Assembly (NCBI RefSeq): GCF_900130005.1
Contig: NZ_FQXP01000003.1
Coordinates: 868,001-932,000 of the forward strand
From: Clostridium collagenovorans DSM 3089
GTDB lineage: Bacteria; Bacillota; Clostridia; Clostridiales; Clostridiaceae
DNA length: 64,000 nt
Direction of reading: 5' to 3'
Shown: one piece after another, positions 44,671 through 52,970 of the stretch
Layout of the letters: the number at the start of each line of letters is the position of its first letter
How positions within the stretch are numbered: the stretch's first letter is position 1
Notes under the pieces: generated by a model
Databases searched by the model: none
Seen by the model: the letters and a program-made list of their open reading frames with translations, nothing else
What the model was told of the DNA's origin: nothing
Translations under genes and position numbers: made by a program

Positions 44671-45231
44671 TTAATTCTCATTATTTTTATGGTTTTTAGG
44701 CCATTTTTTATAATTAAAAGCTTTTTTACTAAATTCATGTAAATAATTTAGATCCTTAGCAATTCCACTTATAATCTTATTAGCTTCTTCATAGGCTAAG
44801 TCGTAATCATCTCTTGTTATCACATGGTTATTTAAGGCTTCCTTTAAATCATCTTCATCTATAAGTAAAATTTCTGAGGAAGGTAAAACTATTACATCTA
44901 AATATAAATCATCATAAAAAGGATTACCCTCAGTATCAACTCCATTTTGTTTCGTTATATCGAAATACCATTGAACTATTTCTCCTTTGCTATCAAACAT
45001 CGTAGTTAAGCACCATTTCTCCTGCAATGGTACATACTGAACCCAAGTGTATCCACTATTAGCTATGCAATAATCTTTTCCTATCATATTTTTAATCAAA
45101 GGTCTGTTAACACTTTGTAATATTGTTTTAGCTATAAACCCATTAAAACCCTCTTCTTTAGCTAAGTTTATTTCAATTATACTTTTATCAATTCTTGCCC
45201 AGTTGCTCCTATCTAATCCCTTTCTTTTCAT
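44671..45231 (-). CDS. DUF402 domain protein
   Basis: The 186-residue protein matches the DUF402 family. Blocks are YTWVQYVPLQEKWCLTTMFD, KGEIVQWYFDITKQNG and the acidic YDDLYLDVIVLPSSE, then IDEDDLKEAL. In solved members this fold is a beta-barrel that binds Mg-nucleotides and can hydrolyse nucleoside tri- and diphosphates, as in NtdP-like enzymes. The pattern YDDLYLDV holds the acidic residues that bind the metal. The C-terminal helix is basic. The substrate is not predictable from the sequence. It lies just upstream of the riboswitch promoter and is transcribed alone. Confidence 0.82.
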   Translation of the reverse strand: MKRKGLDRSNWARIDKSIIEINLAKEEGFNGFIAKTILQSVNRPLIKNMIGKDYCIANSGYTWVQYVPLQEKWCLTTMFDSKGEIVQWYFDITKQNGVDTEGNPFYDDLYLDVIVLPSSEILLIDEDDLKEALNNHVITRDDYDLAYEEANKIISGIAKDLNYLHEFSKKAFNYKKWPKNHKNNEN

Positions 45232-45539
45232 CTTACTACACCCTATCCTTTATTTTTGCTAGAAGCATTTAAACTACTCCTATATTGAAACAAATTTATT
45301 TTTTACTATAATTAATTACTCTTTTCAAAATAAATTTATACTTTTTGAAATTATACCATTTTTAAATACAACTTTCTTTAAATTATATTACCTTAATATA
45401 AAAACTACATATCCCTTAAAGATATGTAGCTTAATTTTATTTTTATTTATTCTTTTAACTATATATAAATAGACTTTATCATATAGGCTATATAAAAATT
45501 ATTCTTTACCTTTAGTTTATTCCTATCTTTATACTTAAA
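45232..45539. other. Intergenic region with a terminator hairpin, no gene
   Basis: About 300 AT-rich bases separate the DUF402 start and the amidohydrolase stop. The only structure visible is the hairpin at 45401-45429, listed separately. Confidence 0.5.
45401..45429 (-). terminator. Terminator of the amidohydrolase gene
   Basis: A perfect nine-base stem (45405-45413 with 45421-45429) is followed on the minus strand by a run of T. It lies about 110 bases past the stop. Confidence 0.65.
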
Positions 45540-46904
45540 TTATTTTATTATTTTAAAATTGGAATTTAGACTTATATTAGCCTTTTTCCTAATTTTCTCA
45601 CCTTGTGTTTTAACTTCTTCTAGCAACTCTTTTTCATCTAAAACTTCAATTTTTCTTTCTTTCATAAGCCACGTACCATTACATATTGTGGATTCTACAT
45701 TTTCACTACTCATAGAATAAACTATATTTCCAATAGGATTATGCATTGGAAGTGAATGAATTGTATTTGGATTCAAGATAATTAAGTCTGCTTTTTTACC
45801 GCATTCCAAGCTTCCTATTTCCTTATCTAGTAAAGCACACTTAGCTCCATTTATCGTTGCCATTTCTAAAACTTTTTCTGCACTTACTACCGTAGGATCT
45901 AAAGTTCTTCCTTTATGAATAAGAGATGTTAAATACATTTCTCTCATCATATCCATCCTATTATTAGAAGGAGCTCCATCAGTTCCAATAGAAACAGGTA
46001 TTCCTTTGGAAAGCATTTCTGGTACAGAGGCAAATCCTAAAACAACCTTCATAGCTGCTGCTGGATTATGTGAAACTTTAACATCATTTAGTCTAAATAA
46101 ATCTATTTCTCTATTAGTAAGCCACACTGTATGTACTGCCAATAAGTTAGACCCTAAAATCCCTAATTTATTAAGATGCTCAACTGTAGAAGTTCCTCTT
46201 GTAGCCTTTGCAAAATCAATCTCTCCAGAAATCTCTGCAATATGCATATGCATTCCTGTATTATATTTATCTGCAAGCTTTTTCGTTTCAATTAAAAGTT
46301 CATCTGAGTTATTAAAAATAGTTCTAAGTCCAAACCAAATCTTAACTCTTCCTTGTGCTGAATTATTATATTTTTCAAAAAGTTCTATTTGAGTTTTCAG
46401 CTCCTCTTCCGTTGACTTTTGCCAAACCGCTGGTAAACCTTCCCCTTGGTCCATTACTGATTTAGCTAAACATCCTCTTATTCCAGTATCAGAAACCGCC
46501 TGAACCATAGCATCTACATACTGTCCACCGGACTCTAGAAATGTTGTAACACCAGACTTTATCATTTCAATGCAACATGCTTTAGAAGATATATAAGAGT
46601 CTTCATAAGTAAAACCACTTTCGTAAGGCCATACTCTATCTCTAAGCCAAGTCAATAGATCTACATCATCAGCAATTCCTCTTCCTAACTGTTGCGATAA
46701 GTGAACATGAGTATTTATAAGTCCTGGCATGACTATTTTCCCTTTTGCATCATATTCCTCCACATTGTTCCCTAAATCATTAAAATCTATTTTTCCAACC
46801 TTCAATATCTTATCATTTTCTATTAATATACTTCCATTCTCATATACTTCTCTTTCTGAGTTCATAGTTATTATATAGGCATTTTTAATTAGTAACTTCG
46901 ACAT
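45540..46904 (-). CDS. Amidohydrolase of the TrzA/AtzB/MtaD (cytosine deaminase-like) family
   Basis: The 454-residue protein is a metal-dependent hydrolase with NTHVHLSQQ (His66, His68), HIAEISGE, HNPAAAMK and GTDGAPSNN, all conserved metal or catalytic sites. Close relatives include hydroxydechloroatrazine-type and S-adenosylhomocysteine/methylthioadenosine deaminases, so deamination of a purine or related heterocycle is the likely reaction. The exact substrate is unknown. A strong promoter lies 67 bases upstream, and GGGAGG precedes ATG 46904. It is transcribed alone. Confidence 0.88.
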   Translation of the reverse strand: MSKLLIKNAYIITMNSEREVYENGSILIENDKILKVGKIDFNDLGNNVEEYDAKGKIVMPGLINTHVHLSQQLGRGIADDVDLLTWLRDRVWPYESGFTYEDSYISSKACCIEMIKSGVTTFLESGGQYVDAMVQAVSDTGIRGCLAKSVMDQGEGLPAVWQKSTEEELKTQIELFEKYNNSAQGRVKIWFGLRTIFNNSDELLIETKKLADKYNTGMHMHIAEISGEIDFAKATRGTSTVEHLNKLGILGSNLLAVHTVWLTNREIDLFRLNDVKVSHNPAAAMKVVLGFASVPEMLSKGIPVSIGTDGAPSNNRMDMMREMYLTSLIHKGRTLDPTVVSAEKVLEMATINGAKCALLDKEIGSLECGKKADLIILNPNTIHSLPMHNPIGNIVYSMSSENVESTICNGTWLMKERKIEVLDEKELLEEVKTQGEKIRKKANISLNSNFKIIK

Positions 46905-46970
46905 AAATTTCCTCCCAAATATGTACCCTTAAATATAAATACAAAACTTTTTATTTGAATATTAATTATT

Positions 46971-46998
46971 ATTATACTTTTACCTAAACATAAGTCAA
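46971..46998 (-). promoter_or_regulatory. Promoter of the amidohydrolase gene
   Basis: On the minus strand TTGACT (46993-46998) is followed by a 16-base spacer and TATAAT (46971-46976), a close match to the sigma-A consensus. Confidence 0.8.
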
Positions 46999-47246
46999 TG
47001 ATTTTATATATATTTCATTTTTTACTTTTCTTATTTCTTCATTAAGCTTACTTATTTTACTTAGGTTTTCAGCATTATTAGTTACAATAAATTTTCTATC
47101 ATTTTTATTTTCTATTTTATTCCATATATTTATCAAATTCTATCTTTCCTTACTCAAATACCCATGTTTATGTAACACTTTTTATATAAATACATATTCT
47201 TATAGTAAAGACGCTTTTAAATTTACTAAAAAAGGAGTTAAAAGTT
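46999..47246. other. Upstream region of the Cys-rich gene
   Basis: About 250 AT-rich bases hold no gene. An AACACTTTTTATATAAATACATATTC stretch around 47170-47200 has some resemblance to sporulation sigma sites, but the match is too loose to call. The AAAAAGGAG ribosome site of the next gene ends the region. Confidence 0.35.
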
Positions 47247-47987
47247 ATGTGTGATAACAGTTGTTTAAATAATAATAAACCTACAGATAAATGTAAATAC
47301 TTTGAAAGAAAAGCATTGAAATTAAGTCAAATAGCTGAAGCTTTAGGTGTTAAAGCTGCTAAGAAAGCTAAAGAGGCTCGTGTTTTAGGTATGGAAGCAA
47401 AAAACTGCATGAGATGTGCATATGAAAAATTTGCTAAAGCTCAAGCTTTATTTAATGAAGGTAATGAAATATTATCCAAATGCCAATGTTTGAGTAAAAA
47501 GGCAGCAATTTTTAATTATAAAGCAGTAAAATGCTATGCAAACTGTCCTGTATCTTGCTTTGAAAATTGCAGACAATTAAGATGTAACGCTAGCTTATTA
47601 AATAAAAAATGTTATTTCTTAAGATGTGAAGGAACTAAAGTATTAGCTAAAGCTGCTGAAGTTCAAAACGAAGCTATCTGCTATCAAACTAAAGCCATTG
47701 AATATATGGAAGCTGAAAAAACTGCTTGGAAAGAATATGCCGACTTAGTTAATGAATCTCAATGTTGTTATGAAAAGGCTGCTTACTTCAGTAATAAAGC
47801 TATGAATTGTTATGCTTATGTTAAGGGTAGCTCTTCTAATCCATGTGGAGGCTGCAATGGATGTGAAAATGTGCCTACACCATATTCAAATGTAGAATTT
47901 AACGAAACTTTTGAAGAAAACTTTGAGTCATCTGATTATGTTTCTTCAGTATTTGAAAATATAAATAATACTGGATGCACTAAATAG
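47247..47987 (+). CDS. Cys-rich, Ala/Lys-rich helical repeat protein of unknown function
   Basis: I do not recognise this 246-residue protein. It has 22 cysteines, spread in a repeating layout of Ala/Lys helices each ended by a Cys cluster (KNCMRCAYEK, SKCQCLSKKA, YANCPVSCFENC, SQCCYEKAA). At least three internal copies of a roughly 35-45-residue unit with AxxxxxKAxxC spacing can be seen, for example ERKALKLSQIAEALG, YEKFAKAQALFN and YEKAAYFSNKAMNC. After a GG-Cys stretch (CGGCNGCENV) comes an acidic disordered tail. There is no signal peptide or membrane segment. A strong AAAAAGGAG ribosome site supports expression. Metal binding or disulfide cross-linking, as in coat-type proteins, are possible roles, both inference. 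Confidence 0.75.
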   Translation: MCDNSCLNNNKPTDKCKYFERKALKLSQIAEALGVKAAKKAKEARVLGMEAKNCMRCAYEKFAKAQALFNEGNEILSKCQCLSKKAAIFNYKAVKCYANCPVSCFENCRQLRCNASLLNKKCYFLRCEGTKVLAKAAEVQNEAICYQTKAIEYMEAEKTAWKEYADLVNESQCCYEKAAYFSNKAMNCYAYVKGSSSNPCGGCNGCENVPTPYSNVEFNETFEENFESSDYVSSVFENINNTGCTK

Positions 47988-48025
47988 TATTCTAAACTAT
48001 GTAAAAATATAAGTCATATATAAAA

Positions 48026-48126
48026 GGGGCTATTGCACTAAGAATAACTTTAGAAAAATATTTGTATTTATAATTAACTTATTAATACAATATATTTCAC
48101 GTTAATTCATTAATGCTATAGCCCCT
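48026..48126 (+). terminator. Long-range hairpin between convergent genes
   Basis: A 12-base arm pair (48026-48037 with 48114-48125, one mismatch) encloses about 76 bases that hold a weaker internal stem. It lies between the Cys-rich gene and the ABC permease gene, and may serve both strands. Confidence 0.5.
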
Positions 48127-48139
48127 ATATATTTAAAGT

Positions 48140-48919
48140 TTATTCTAAATTCAAGTGATTTTTTAATAAATATTTTGTTAAATAAAATAATGCCGTAGCT
48201 AAAATTCCGCTCCAGATAACCACCCCTATAATACCTGCAATATTGCTTACATACATAAATTTTTCTAGTACAAATTTGAAAACTGTTGTTGTTAAAAATG
48301 CTATAATCCAACTAATTATAAAAAATATTATAAACGCAACTGGTATTCTGTGCTTATTAAATCTACCAACTTGAGCAAAAGAAAGAGATGCATATATGCA
48401 CAGTAGCGGCAATGTATAATTAATCACTATACCAACTGGAATTAAAATAACCAATGAAATAATTTCCCAATTTTCTAAAGTTATCATACTTATAAGTCTT
48501 GGCAATTCTGATTTCAATGCAACAAAAGCCTCTGCTATTTCTTTAATTGTTATTGAATTAGTAGCCATAATCATAAATGCTAAAATAGCAATAATCCCTG
48601 CCAAAAATGCCCAAGTCACTGATACTATTAATTTAGATATTATAAGTTCACCTGACTTTACAGGTAAGGTAAACATAAGATATCCCTCATCTCCTAAGAG
48701 ATTTTTATTAAACCTTTCAATACAAACCGTCAAATTAAGCACTGCTGTTGCAACAAATAAACCCACTAATATTATTATTCCTAATACTGGTACCTTCTCT
48801 AAAGCTGGAATGGGCATAGTTATTCTAGTTATAATTGAAACTATAAGAATTGCTATATATAACGGAATAAATTTACGACCTGTAGCCTTAAATTCATATT
48901 TTAAAAGTTTTGCTAACAT
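48140..48919 (-). CDS. ABC-2 type transporter permease
   Basis: The 259-residue protein has about six membrane segments in the ABC-2 pattern and begins MLAKLLKYEFKATGRKFIPLY, typical of permease partners of BcrA/YtrB-like ATPases. It overlaps the ATPase gene by seven bases, so translation is coupled. The substrate is unknown. The gene order GntR, ATPase, permease is like ytrABC operons, which respond to cell-wall stress or export lipids or peptides. Confidence 0.85.
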   Translation of the reverse strand: MLAKLLKYEFKATGRKFIPLYIAILIVSIITRITMPIPALEKVPVLGIIILVGLFVATAVLNLTVCIERFNKNLLGDEGYLMFTLPVKSGELIISKLIVSVTWAFLAGIIAILAFMIMATNSITIKEIAEAFVALKSELPRLISMITLENWEIISLVILIPVGIVINYTLPLLCIYASLSFAQVGRFNKHRIPVAFIIFFIISWIIAFLTTTVFKFVLEKFMYVSNIAGIIGVVIWSGILATALFYLTKYLLKNHLNLE

Positions 48920-49611
48920 CTGAATACCTCCCTAAATAAAGCATCAATAGATTTTCCTTTTTCAGCTTTTATATCGTCTACATTTCCTTCAAGCACTACT
49001 TGGCCATTATTAAGAAAAATAATATCATCACATAAGCTTTCAATTTCTTGTATAAAGTGAGTAGCAAGTACTATACTACTATCCTCAGAATAATTTTTTA
49101 TAATAGTGTTTAATATATACTCCCTAGCCGCTGGATCTACCCCACCAATTGGTTCATCTAAAATATATATACTCGCCTTTCTAGACATAACAAGTATAAG
49201 TTGTACCTTCTCCTTCGTTCCCTTTGACATTGATTTTATTTTACTTTTCATATCTATTTTTAAAGCTTTCACCATATCTAAAGCCTTAGCTCTATCAAAG
49301 TCCACATAAAAATCATCAAAGAAATTTATAAGTTCTTCTACCTTCATCCACTCACTTAAATAAGTCCTTTCTGGTAAATAAGCTACTACAGCTTTAGTTT
49401 CTATACTTGGATGCATACCATTAATTAATATCTCTCCATCACTGGGTTGAAGAAGCCCATTTATTAACTTTATCATTGTACTTTTGCCGCTTCCATTAGG
49501 ACCTAATAGCCCAACTATTTTTCCTTTACTTATACTAATATTTACATCATTTAAAGCAACTTTACTTCCATAATCTTTGCTTAAATGCTTTATTTCTAAT
49601 ATATTATCCAT
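48913..49611 (-). CDS. ABC transporter ATP-binding protein (YtrB/BcrA-like)
   Basis: The 232-residue ATPase has Walker A (GPNGSGKST), the degenerate signature region MSKGTKEKVQLILVMSRK, Walker B (IYILDEPIGGVDP) and the H-loop ATHF. The SKGTKEK signature in place of LSGGQ is common in the drug-export/BcrA-type ATPases. It starts directly after the GntR stop (TAG then ATG) and overlaps the permease gene. It should act with that permease in export. Confidence 0.88.
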   Translation of the reverse strand: MDNILEIKHLSKDYGSKVALNDVNISISKGKIVGLLGPNGSGKSTMIKLINGLLQPSDGEILINGMHPSIETKAVVAYLPERTYLSEWMKVEELINFFDDFYVDFDRAKALDMVKALKIDMKSKIKSMSKGTKEKVQLILVMSRKASIYILDEPIGGVDPAAREYILNTIIKNYSEDSSIVLATHFIQEIESLCDDIIFLNNGQVVLEGNVDDIKAEKGKSIDALFREVFRC

Positions 49612-49980
49612 CTAATCCATCTCCCTTAAATAATCTTCTATTAATTCCACAAGTTCATTTTTACTATACCCAAGAGGCATAAGTCCCTTGATAGTTTCTT
49701 CAATGATTTTGTTTGCATAATTATTTTTAACACTTTTTATAAGCATTGCATCATCAGTAACGAATCTACCACTTGTTCTTTGGCTATAAATAAGATCTTC
49801 TCTTTCTAATTCAGAAAGAGCTCTTTGCATTGTATTAGGATTAACTCCCGCCTCCTGAGCCATATCTCTTACTGAACTTAATTTTTCTCCAACTCCTATT
49901 TTACCGGATATAATATCAAATTTAATTTTGTCAACAAGCTGTATATATATAGGTTTGTCTGGATCAAAATCCCAAGGCAT
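49612..49980 (-). CDS. GntR family regulator (YtrA type)
   Basis: The 122-residue protein has the winged-helix N-terminal domain of GntR regulators (IYIQLVDKIKFDIISGKIGVGEKLSSVRDMAQ, then NPNTMQRALSELEREDLI) and a very short C-terminal part, which places it in the YtrA subfamily. These small regulators usually control the ABC transporter genes in their own operon. The stop is immediately followed by the ATPase ATG. A TAAGAAATTAATACAATAAG-like inverted repeat near 50003-50020, between the gene and its promoter, could be its operator. Confidence 0.88.
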   Translation of the reverse strand: MPWDFDPDKPIYIQLVDKIKFDIISGKIGVGEKLSSVRDMAQEAGVNPNTMQRALSELEREDLIYSQRTSGRFVTDDAMLIKSVKNNYANKIIEETIKGLMPLGYSKNELVELIEDYLREMD

Positions 49981-50068
49981 TGTATCAACTCCTTATTGTA
50001 TTAATTTCTTAATACAATAATATGACTATTGTTATGTTTTGTCAATACTACTTTATAAAATAAATAAA

Positions 50069-50110
50069 AAAATAGTTTACAAAGTTACTTTTAACTTTGT
50101 AAACTATTTT
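50069..50110 (-). terminator. Terminator of the ArsR/NifX-like operon
   Basis: A perfect 19-base stem (50069-50087 with 50092-50110) with a four-base loop is followed on the minus strand by seven T-rich bases. It lies 25 bases past the stop. Confidence 0.9.
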
Positions 50111-50134
50111 CACATCAAGTCTTATAAATTTTTA

Positions 50135-50506
50135 TTAGTGATGTCCACAACCATCATGGTTACAGCTATGATTTTTAGGGAATTCATTTAAATTACCTTC
50201 ATTGAAAGCTTTTATATTATCTTCTATAGTTCCTGATACAGCTCTAAAAACCTTAATGCCTAAAGAGTTTAATTTAGTTATAGCACCTGCTCCTATACCA
50301 CCTACTATTACTGCATCTACAATCTCACCTGATAAAGCTTTTATAGGTTGACACTTTCCATGCTCATGACCTAAATCTCCATTACCTACTGTCTTAACTT
50401 CACCTTTTTCTAAGTCACATATTACAAATACTGGTGCTGATCCAAAATGTCCATATGGAACACTTTTCATCCCCTCATTAGATTCTACTGGAAAACAAAG
50501 TCTCAT
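50135..50506 (-). CDS. NifX/NifB-type dinitrogenase cofactor-binding domain protein
   Basis: The 123-residue protein has the Nitro_FeMo-Co fold (MRLCFPVESN, PYGHFGSAPVFVICD, AVIVGGIGAGAITKLNSLGIKVF) and a His/Cys-rich tail (NHSCNHDGCGHH). Stand-alone members in non-diazotrophs are thought to bind iron-sulfur or molybdenum clusters. The tail probably binds metal. I start at ATG 50506, with GAGGAGG seven bases upstream. Its start is two bases past the ArsR stop, so it is the second gene of a two-gene operon. Confidence 0.88.
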   Translation of the reverse strand: MRLCFPVESNEGMKSVPYGHFGSAPVFVICDLEKGEVKTVGNGDLGHEHGKCQPIKALSGEIVDAVIVGGIGAGAITKLNSLGIKVFRAVSGTIEDNIKAFNEGNLNEFPKNHSCNHDGCGHH

Positions 50507-50508
50507 AT

Positions 50509-50886
50509 TTACTCCTCCTCTAATAATCTTTTGCAACATCCTTTAGTTGCTTTACAACTTTTTTGACATCGCAGCATATTAAAATCATTTATATTTAACT
50601 TAGTATTAATTAAGCTAATATCTTCATATAGTAAAACTTTCAAGAAATCCATAGATGATTCTAAAACCTCTTTGTTTAAATCATAAGTAACGTAATACCC
50701 CTTCTTATATCCTCTTATTAATTCAACATCCTTTAAAATCTTAATATGTTGAGATACCGCAGCCTCAGAAATTTCTAAGTGTTTAGCAATCCCTTTAGCA
50801 CACATATTTCTTTTAGATAATAATATCAAGATTTTTATTCTTGTTTCATCGCCTATGGCCTTAAAAACCTTAACCTGTTCCTTCAT
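50509..50886 (-). CDS. ArsR family regulator with C-terminal Cys cluster
   Basis: The 125-residue protein has an ArsR winged helix (FKAIGDETRIKILILLSKRN, then EISEAAVSQHIKIL) and a C-terminal tail with CQKSCKATKGCCKR, four cysteines that may sense a metal, a metalloid or an iron-sulfur cluster. The helix lacks the CxC motif of classical ArsR/CadC proteins, though it has a Cys at MCAKG. It precedes the NifX-like gene, and an inverted repeat lies at its promoter, so autorepression is likely. Confidence 0.85.
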   Translation of the reverse strand: MKEQVKVFKAIGDETRIKILILLSKRNMCAKGIAKHLEISEAAVSQHIKILKDVELIRGYKKGYYVTYDLNKEVLESSMDFLKVLLYEDISLINTKLNINDFNMLRCQKSCKATKGCCKRLLEEE

Positions 50887-50910
50887 ATTCTCTCCTTACT
50901 TTCACTTAGT

Positions 50911-50934
50911 TTAATTAAGTGATTGCTTAATTAA
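50911..50934 (-). promoter_or_regulatory. Probable ArsR operator
   Basis: TTAATTAAG (50911-50919) and CTTAATTAA (50926-50934) form a perfect inverted repeat with a six-base spacer. It sits immediately downstream of the -10 element of the ArsR promoter. Confidence 0.75.
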
Positions 50935-50963
50935 ATAATAATACTCTTAACTATTTTTTTCAA
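50935..50963 (-). promoter_or_regulatory. Promoter of the ArsR/NifX-like operon
   Basis: On the minus strand TTGAAA (50958-50963) is followed by a 17-base spacer and TATTAT (50935-50940). Confidence 0.7.
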
Positions 50964-51153
50964 GTCTTTTATTATATATTTTTTATTAATTATGTAATTT
51001 TATATTGATACATATTATAACACCCGCAATACAGTGATTTTATTCTTTCTATTAATTAACTTAAAGCTAAAAATGTAATTTGGGCTTATTCACTATACTA
51101 TATTTTTAATAATTAAACTTACAACTTAAAATAGTACCTATTAAAGAAAATAA

Positions 51154-51184
51154 AAAACTGAAATCATTACATAATTTCAGTTTT
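51154..51184 (-). terminator. Terminator of the ArsC/Spx-like gene
   Basis: An 11-base stem (51154-51164 with 51174-51184) with a nine-base loop, followed on the minus strand by a T-rich run, lies 42 bases past the stop. Confidence 0.8.
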
Positions 51185-51226
51185 AATTGAACTTTTATAA
51201 GCTTCTTCAAAATTTTTATCTTTGTT

Positions 51227-51574
51227 TTAAATTAGCTCTTTATAATTATCTTCCTTAAATCCTATTACAACCTTATCTTCTTTTACTAGTATAGGTCTTT
51301 TCACAAGCATTCCATCACTTGATAATAACTCAGCAATATCTTCCTTGCTCATGTCTTTAACCTTATCTTTAAGGTTCATTTCTTTATATAATTTACCACA
51401 TGTATTAAAGAATTTTTTTGGCTCTAAGCCGCTCATTTCCATCCACTTAAGAAGCTCTTCTTTACTTGGTTTTTCTTCTACTATGTTTCTATGATTAAAC
51501 TCTATATTATTATCTTTTAAAAACTTAGATGCTTTTTTACATGTTGTACACTTTGGATATTCTATAAATAACAT
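51227..51574 (-). CDS. ArsC/Spx family protein (arsenate reductase-like)
   Basis: The 115-residue protein has a thioredoxin-like fold with the CxxC motif PKCTTCKKASKFL at its N-terminus. It is in the ArsC/Spx/MgsR family. Residues VKRPILVKEDKVVIGF include the RP motif, with the conserved Arg of this family. True arsenate reductases and Spx regulators share this fold, and I cannot distinguish them from sequence alone, though the CxxC favours Spx-like or YusI-type. An AAGGAG ribosome site precedes ATG 51574. Confidence 0.85.
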   Translation of the reverse strand: MLFIEYPKCTTCKKASKFLKDNNIEFNHRNIVEEKPSKEELLKWMEMSGLEPKKFFNTCGKLYKEMNLKDKVKDMSKEDIAELLSSDGMLVKRPILVKEDKVVIGFKEDNYKELI

Positions 51575-51708
51575 ATTACTACACTCCTTAATTCTTTACT
51601 TTTCTATATATTAACCTAACTATAGTGATATAATCAACATTTTTCTTAATTTTCTATTTATTATTGGTTTTCTATAAATACTCATAATACTTATCTCACT
51701 TTAAAAGC

Positions 51709-52158
51709 CTATTTACTTAGATATAACATTTCCATATGAGGTATATCATCCTCTAAATAAATATCTGATACTTCTTTAAAGCCTATGCTTCTATATAAAT
51801 CCAAAACATATTCTTGAGCTGAAATCCTAATAGCCTTTTCATTTAATTCTTTTTCTACAAAATTAATAGCTATTAATAGCATATCTTTTGCCAATCCTTT
51901 TCTTCTACATTCAGAGTTCACAACAACTCTTCCTATAGATACCTCATCTTCATAAGAAACCCCTTTCTTAACTACACGTAAATATGCCTTAACCGCTTCT
52001 CCTTCCATAGAAAAAATATGGTAGGAATTTATATCCTTATTATCACAATCCTCATAAGGACAATTTTGTTCTACTATAAAAACTTCATTTCTTAGCTTTA
52101 ATATGCCATATAGCTCCGTTGTTGTCAGTTCCTCAAAGCTTTTTATAATCCATCTCAT
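51709..52158 (-). CDS. ElaA-like GNAT acetyltransferase
   Basis: The 149-residue protein begins WIIKSFEELTTTELYGILKLRNEVFIVEQNCPYEDCDNKD, with the ElaA subgroup's highly conserved RxEVFVVEQxCPY pattern. The GNAT acetyl-CoA loop is RVVVNSECRRKGLAKDM. ElaA proteins transfer acetyl groups, but the substrate is not known. The gene is alone, between the ArsC-like gene and the unrecognised three-gene operon. Confidence 0.88.
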   Translation of the reverse strand: MRWIIKSFEELTTTELYGILKLRNEVFIVEQNCPYEDCDNKDINSYHIFSMEGEAVKAYLRVVKKGVSYEDEVSIGRVVVNSECRRKGLAKDMLLIAINFVEKELNEKAIRISAQEYVLDLYRSIGFKEVSDIYLEDDIPHMEMLYLSK

Positions 52159-52238
52159 AACTTATCCTCCTAAAGTTTTTACTATATAGTTATTTTTTAG
52201 TATATCAATATTTTTTAATTCTTTGCAACAAAATAAAA

Positions 52239-52281
52239 AATCAACGATATTTTATTTTTAAACTAATCTTAATCGTTGATT
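52239..52281 (-). terminator. Terminator of the three-gene unknown operon
   Basis: A perfect 10-base stem (52239-52248 with 52272-52281) with a 23-base loop is followed on the minus strand by a run of T. It lies 36 bases past the stop of the frameshifted paralogue. Confidence 0.75.
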
Positions 52282-52316
52282 CTTTAAGTTATTTATTATT
52301 GTAATTTTTTTCAGTT

Positions 52317-52970
52317 TTAAGCCTTAATTTTCTCTTTTATTTTCTTAAACTCATTTTTATTTTCCTTTGTGAATCCAACTAAAACTCCTGAAGACCTTTT
52401 GGCTATTTCCTTTATTGACTCATCAAAAGCTTCATTATATTTTTTAGCAACTGTAACTTTTCCTAAAATGTATTTTTTACCATTATAGGTATGAATAACT
52501 ATGCTTCTGCTTAATTCCATAGCATAACGCCCCATGTTTTTTCTTCCATATATCCAAGCTATATCCTTATACCTTATTATAACTATGACTGGATAAAAAC
52601 TAATTAAATAATCCTTAGTTAAAATTAATCTTTCTCCTTCATATTCTTCGGCATTACGATCATCAATTTGCATATATATATCTTGAAGTTTACCTTGCTC
52701 TTCAATTAAATCCATCTGTTTTTTAGATTTAAAAATGGCTATTATTTTCTTTACAATTAATACAACTGATAAACTAATAACAGAAATACAAATTATAATA
52801 TATGTGTCTACAGAACTTTTAGGATTTGCACCAATGTTTAAATAATATTGTCCTATTTCAGCCCTTATTTCCTCATCACTTGATACTTGATCATTAAATC
52901 CTAATCTAAATTCTTCTATTGCAATTGTCATTAAATCATGTGGTATACGTTTTGATGTGTCTAATAGCAA
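52317..52970 (-). CDS. C-terminal half of a frameshifted membrane protein (paralogue of the gene at 54178)
   Basis: This 217-codon frame has no credible start of its own. Its sequence continues the frame interrupted at 52961. It contains a second membrane segment (residues about 58-77) and a conserved soluble domain (LILTKDYLISFYPVIVIIRYKDIAWIY, GVLVGFTKENKNEFKKI) that matches the C-terminal half of the 352-residue neighbour (LMLTKDYLINFYPKIDIIKYDDISWIY, KALIGFNQENKKAFRKL). It is read in the minus-one frame relative to the upstream half, joined at an A_AAA_AAG slippery heptamer. It could be expressed through ribosomal frameshifting, or be the inactive end of a pseudogene. Confidence 0.65.
   Translation of the reverse strand: MLLDTSKRIPHDLMTIAIEEFRLGFNDQVSSDEEIRAEIGQYYLNIGANPKSSVDTYIIICISVISLSVVLIVKKIIAIFKSKKQMDLIEEQGKLQDIYMQIDDRNAEEYEGERLILTKDYLISFYPVIVIIRYKDIAWIYGRKNMGRYAMELSRSIVIHTYNGKKYILGKVTVAKKYNEAFDESIKEIAKRSSGVLVGFTKENKNEFKKIKEKIKA

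Noticed and set aside
47150..47200. A possible sporulation sigma-factor promoter in front of the Cys-rich gene
   Set aside because: The AC and CATA-like elements are present but the spacing and consensus are too loose to call.
48102..48311. A minus-strand open frame overlapping the ABC-2 permease gene
   Set aside because: It is out of frame with the permease and its sequence has no family resemblance; the permease frame is clear.
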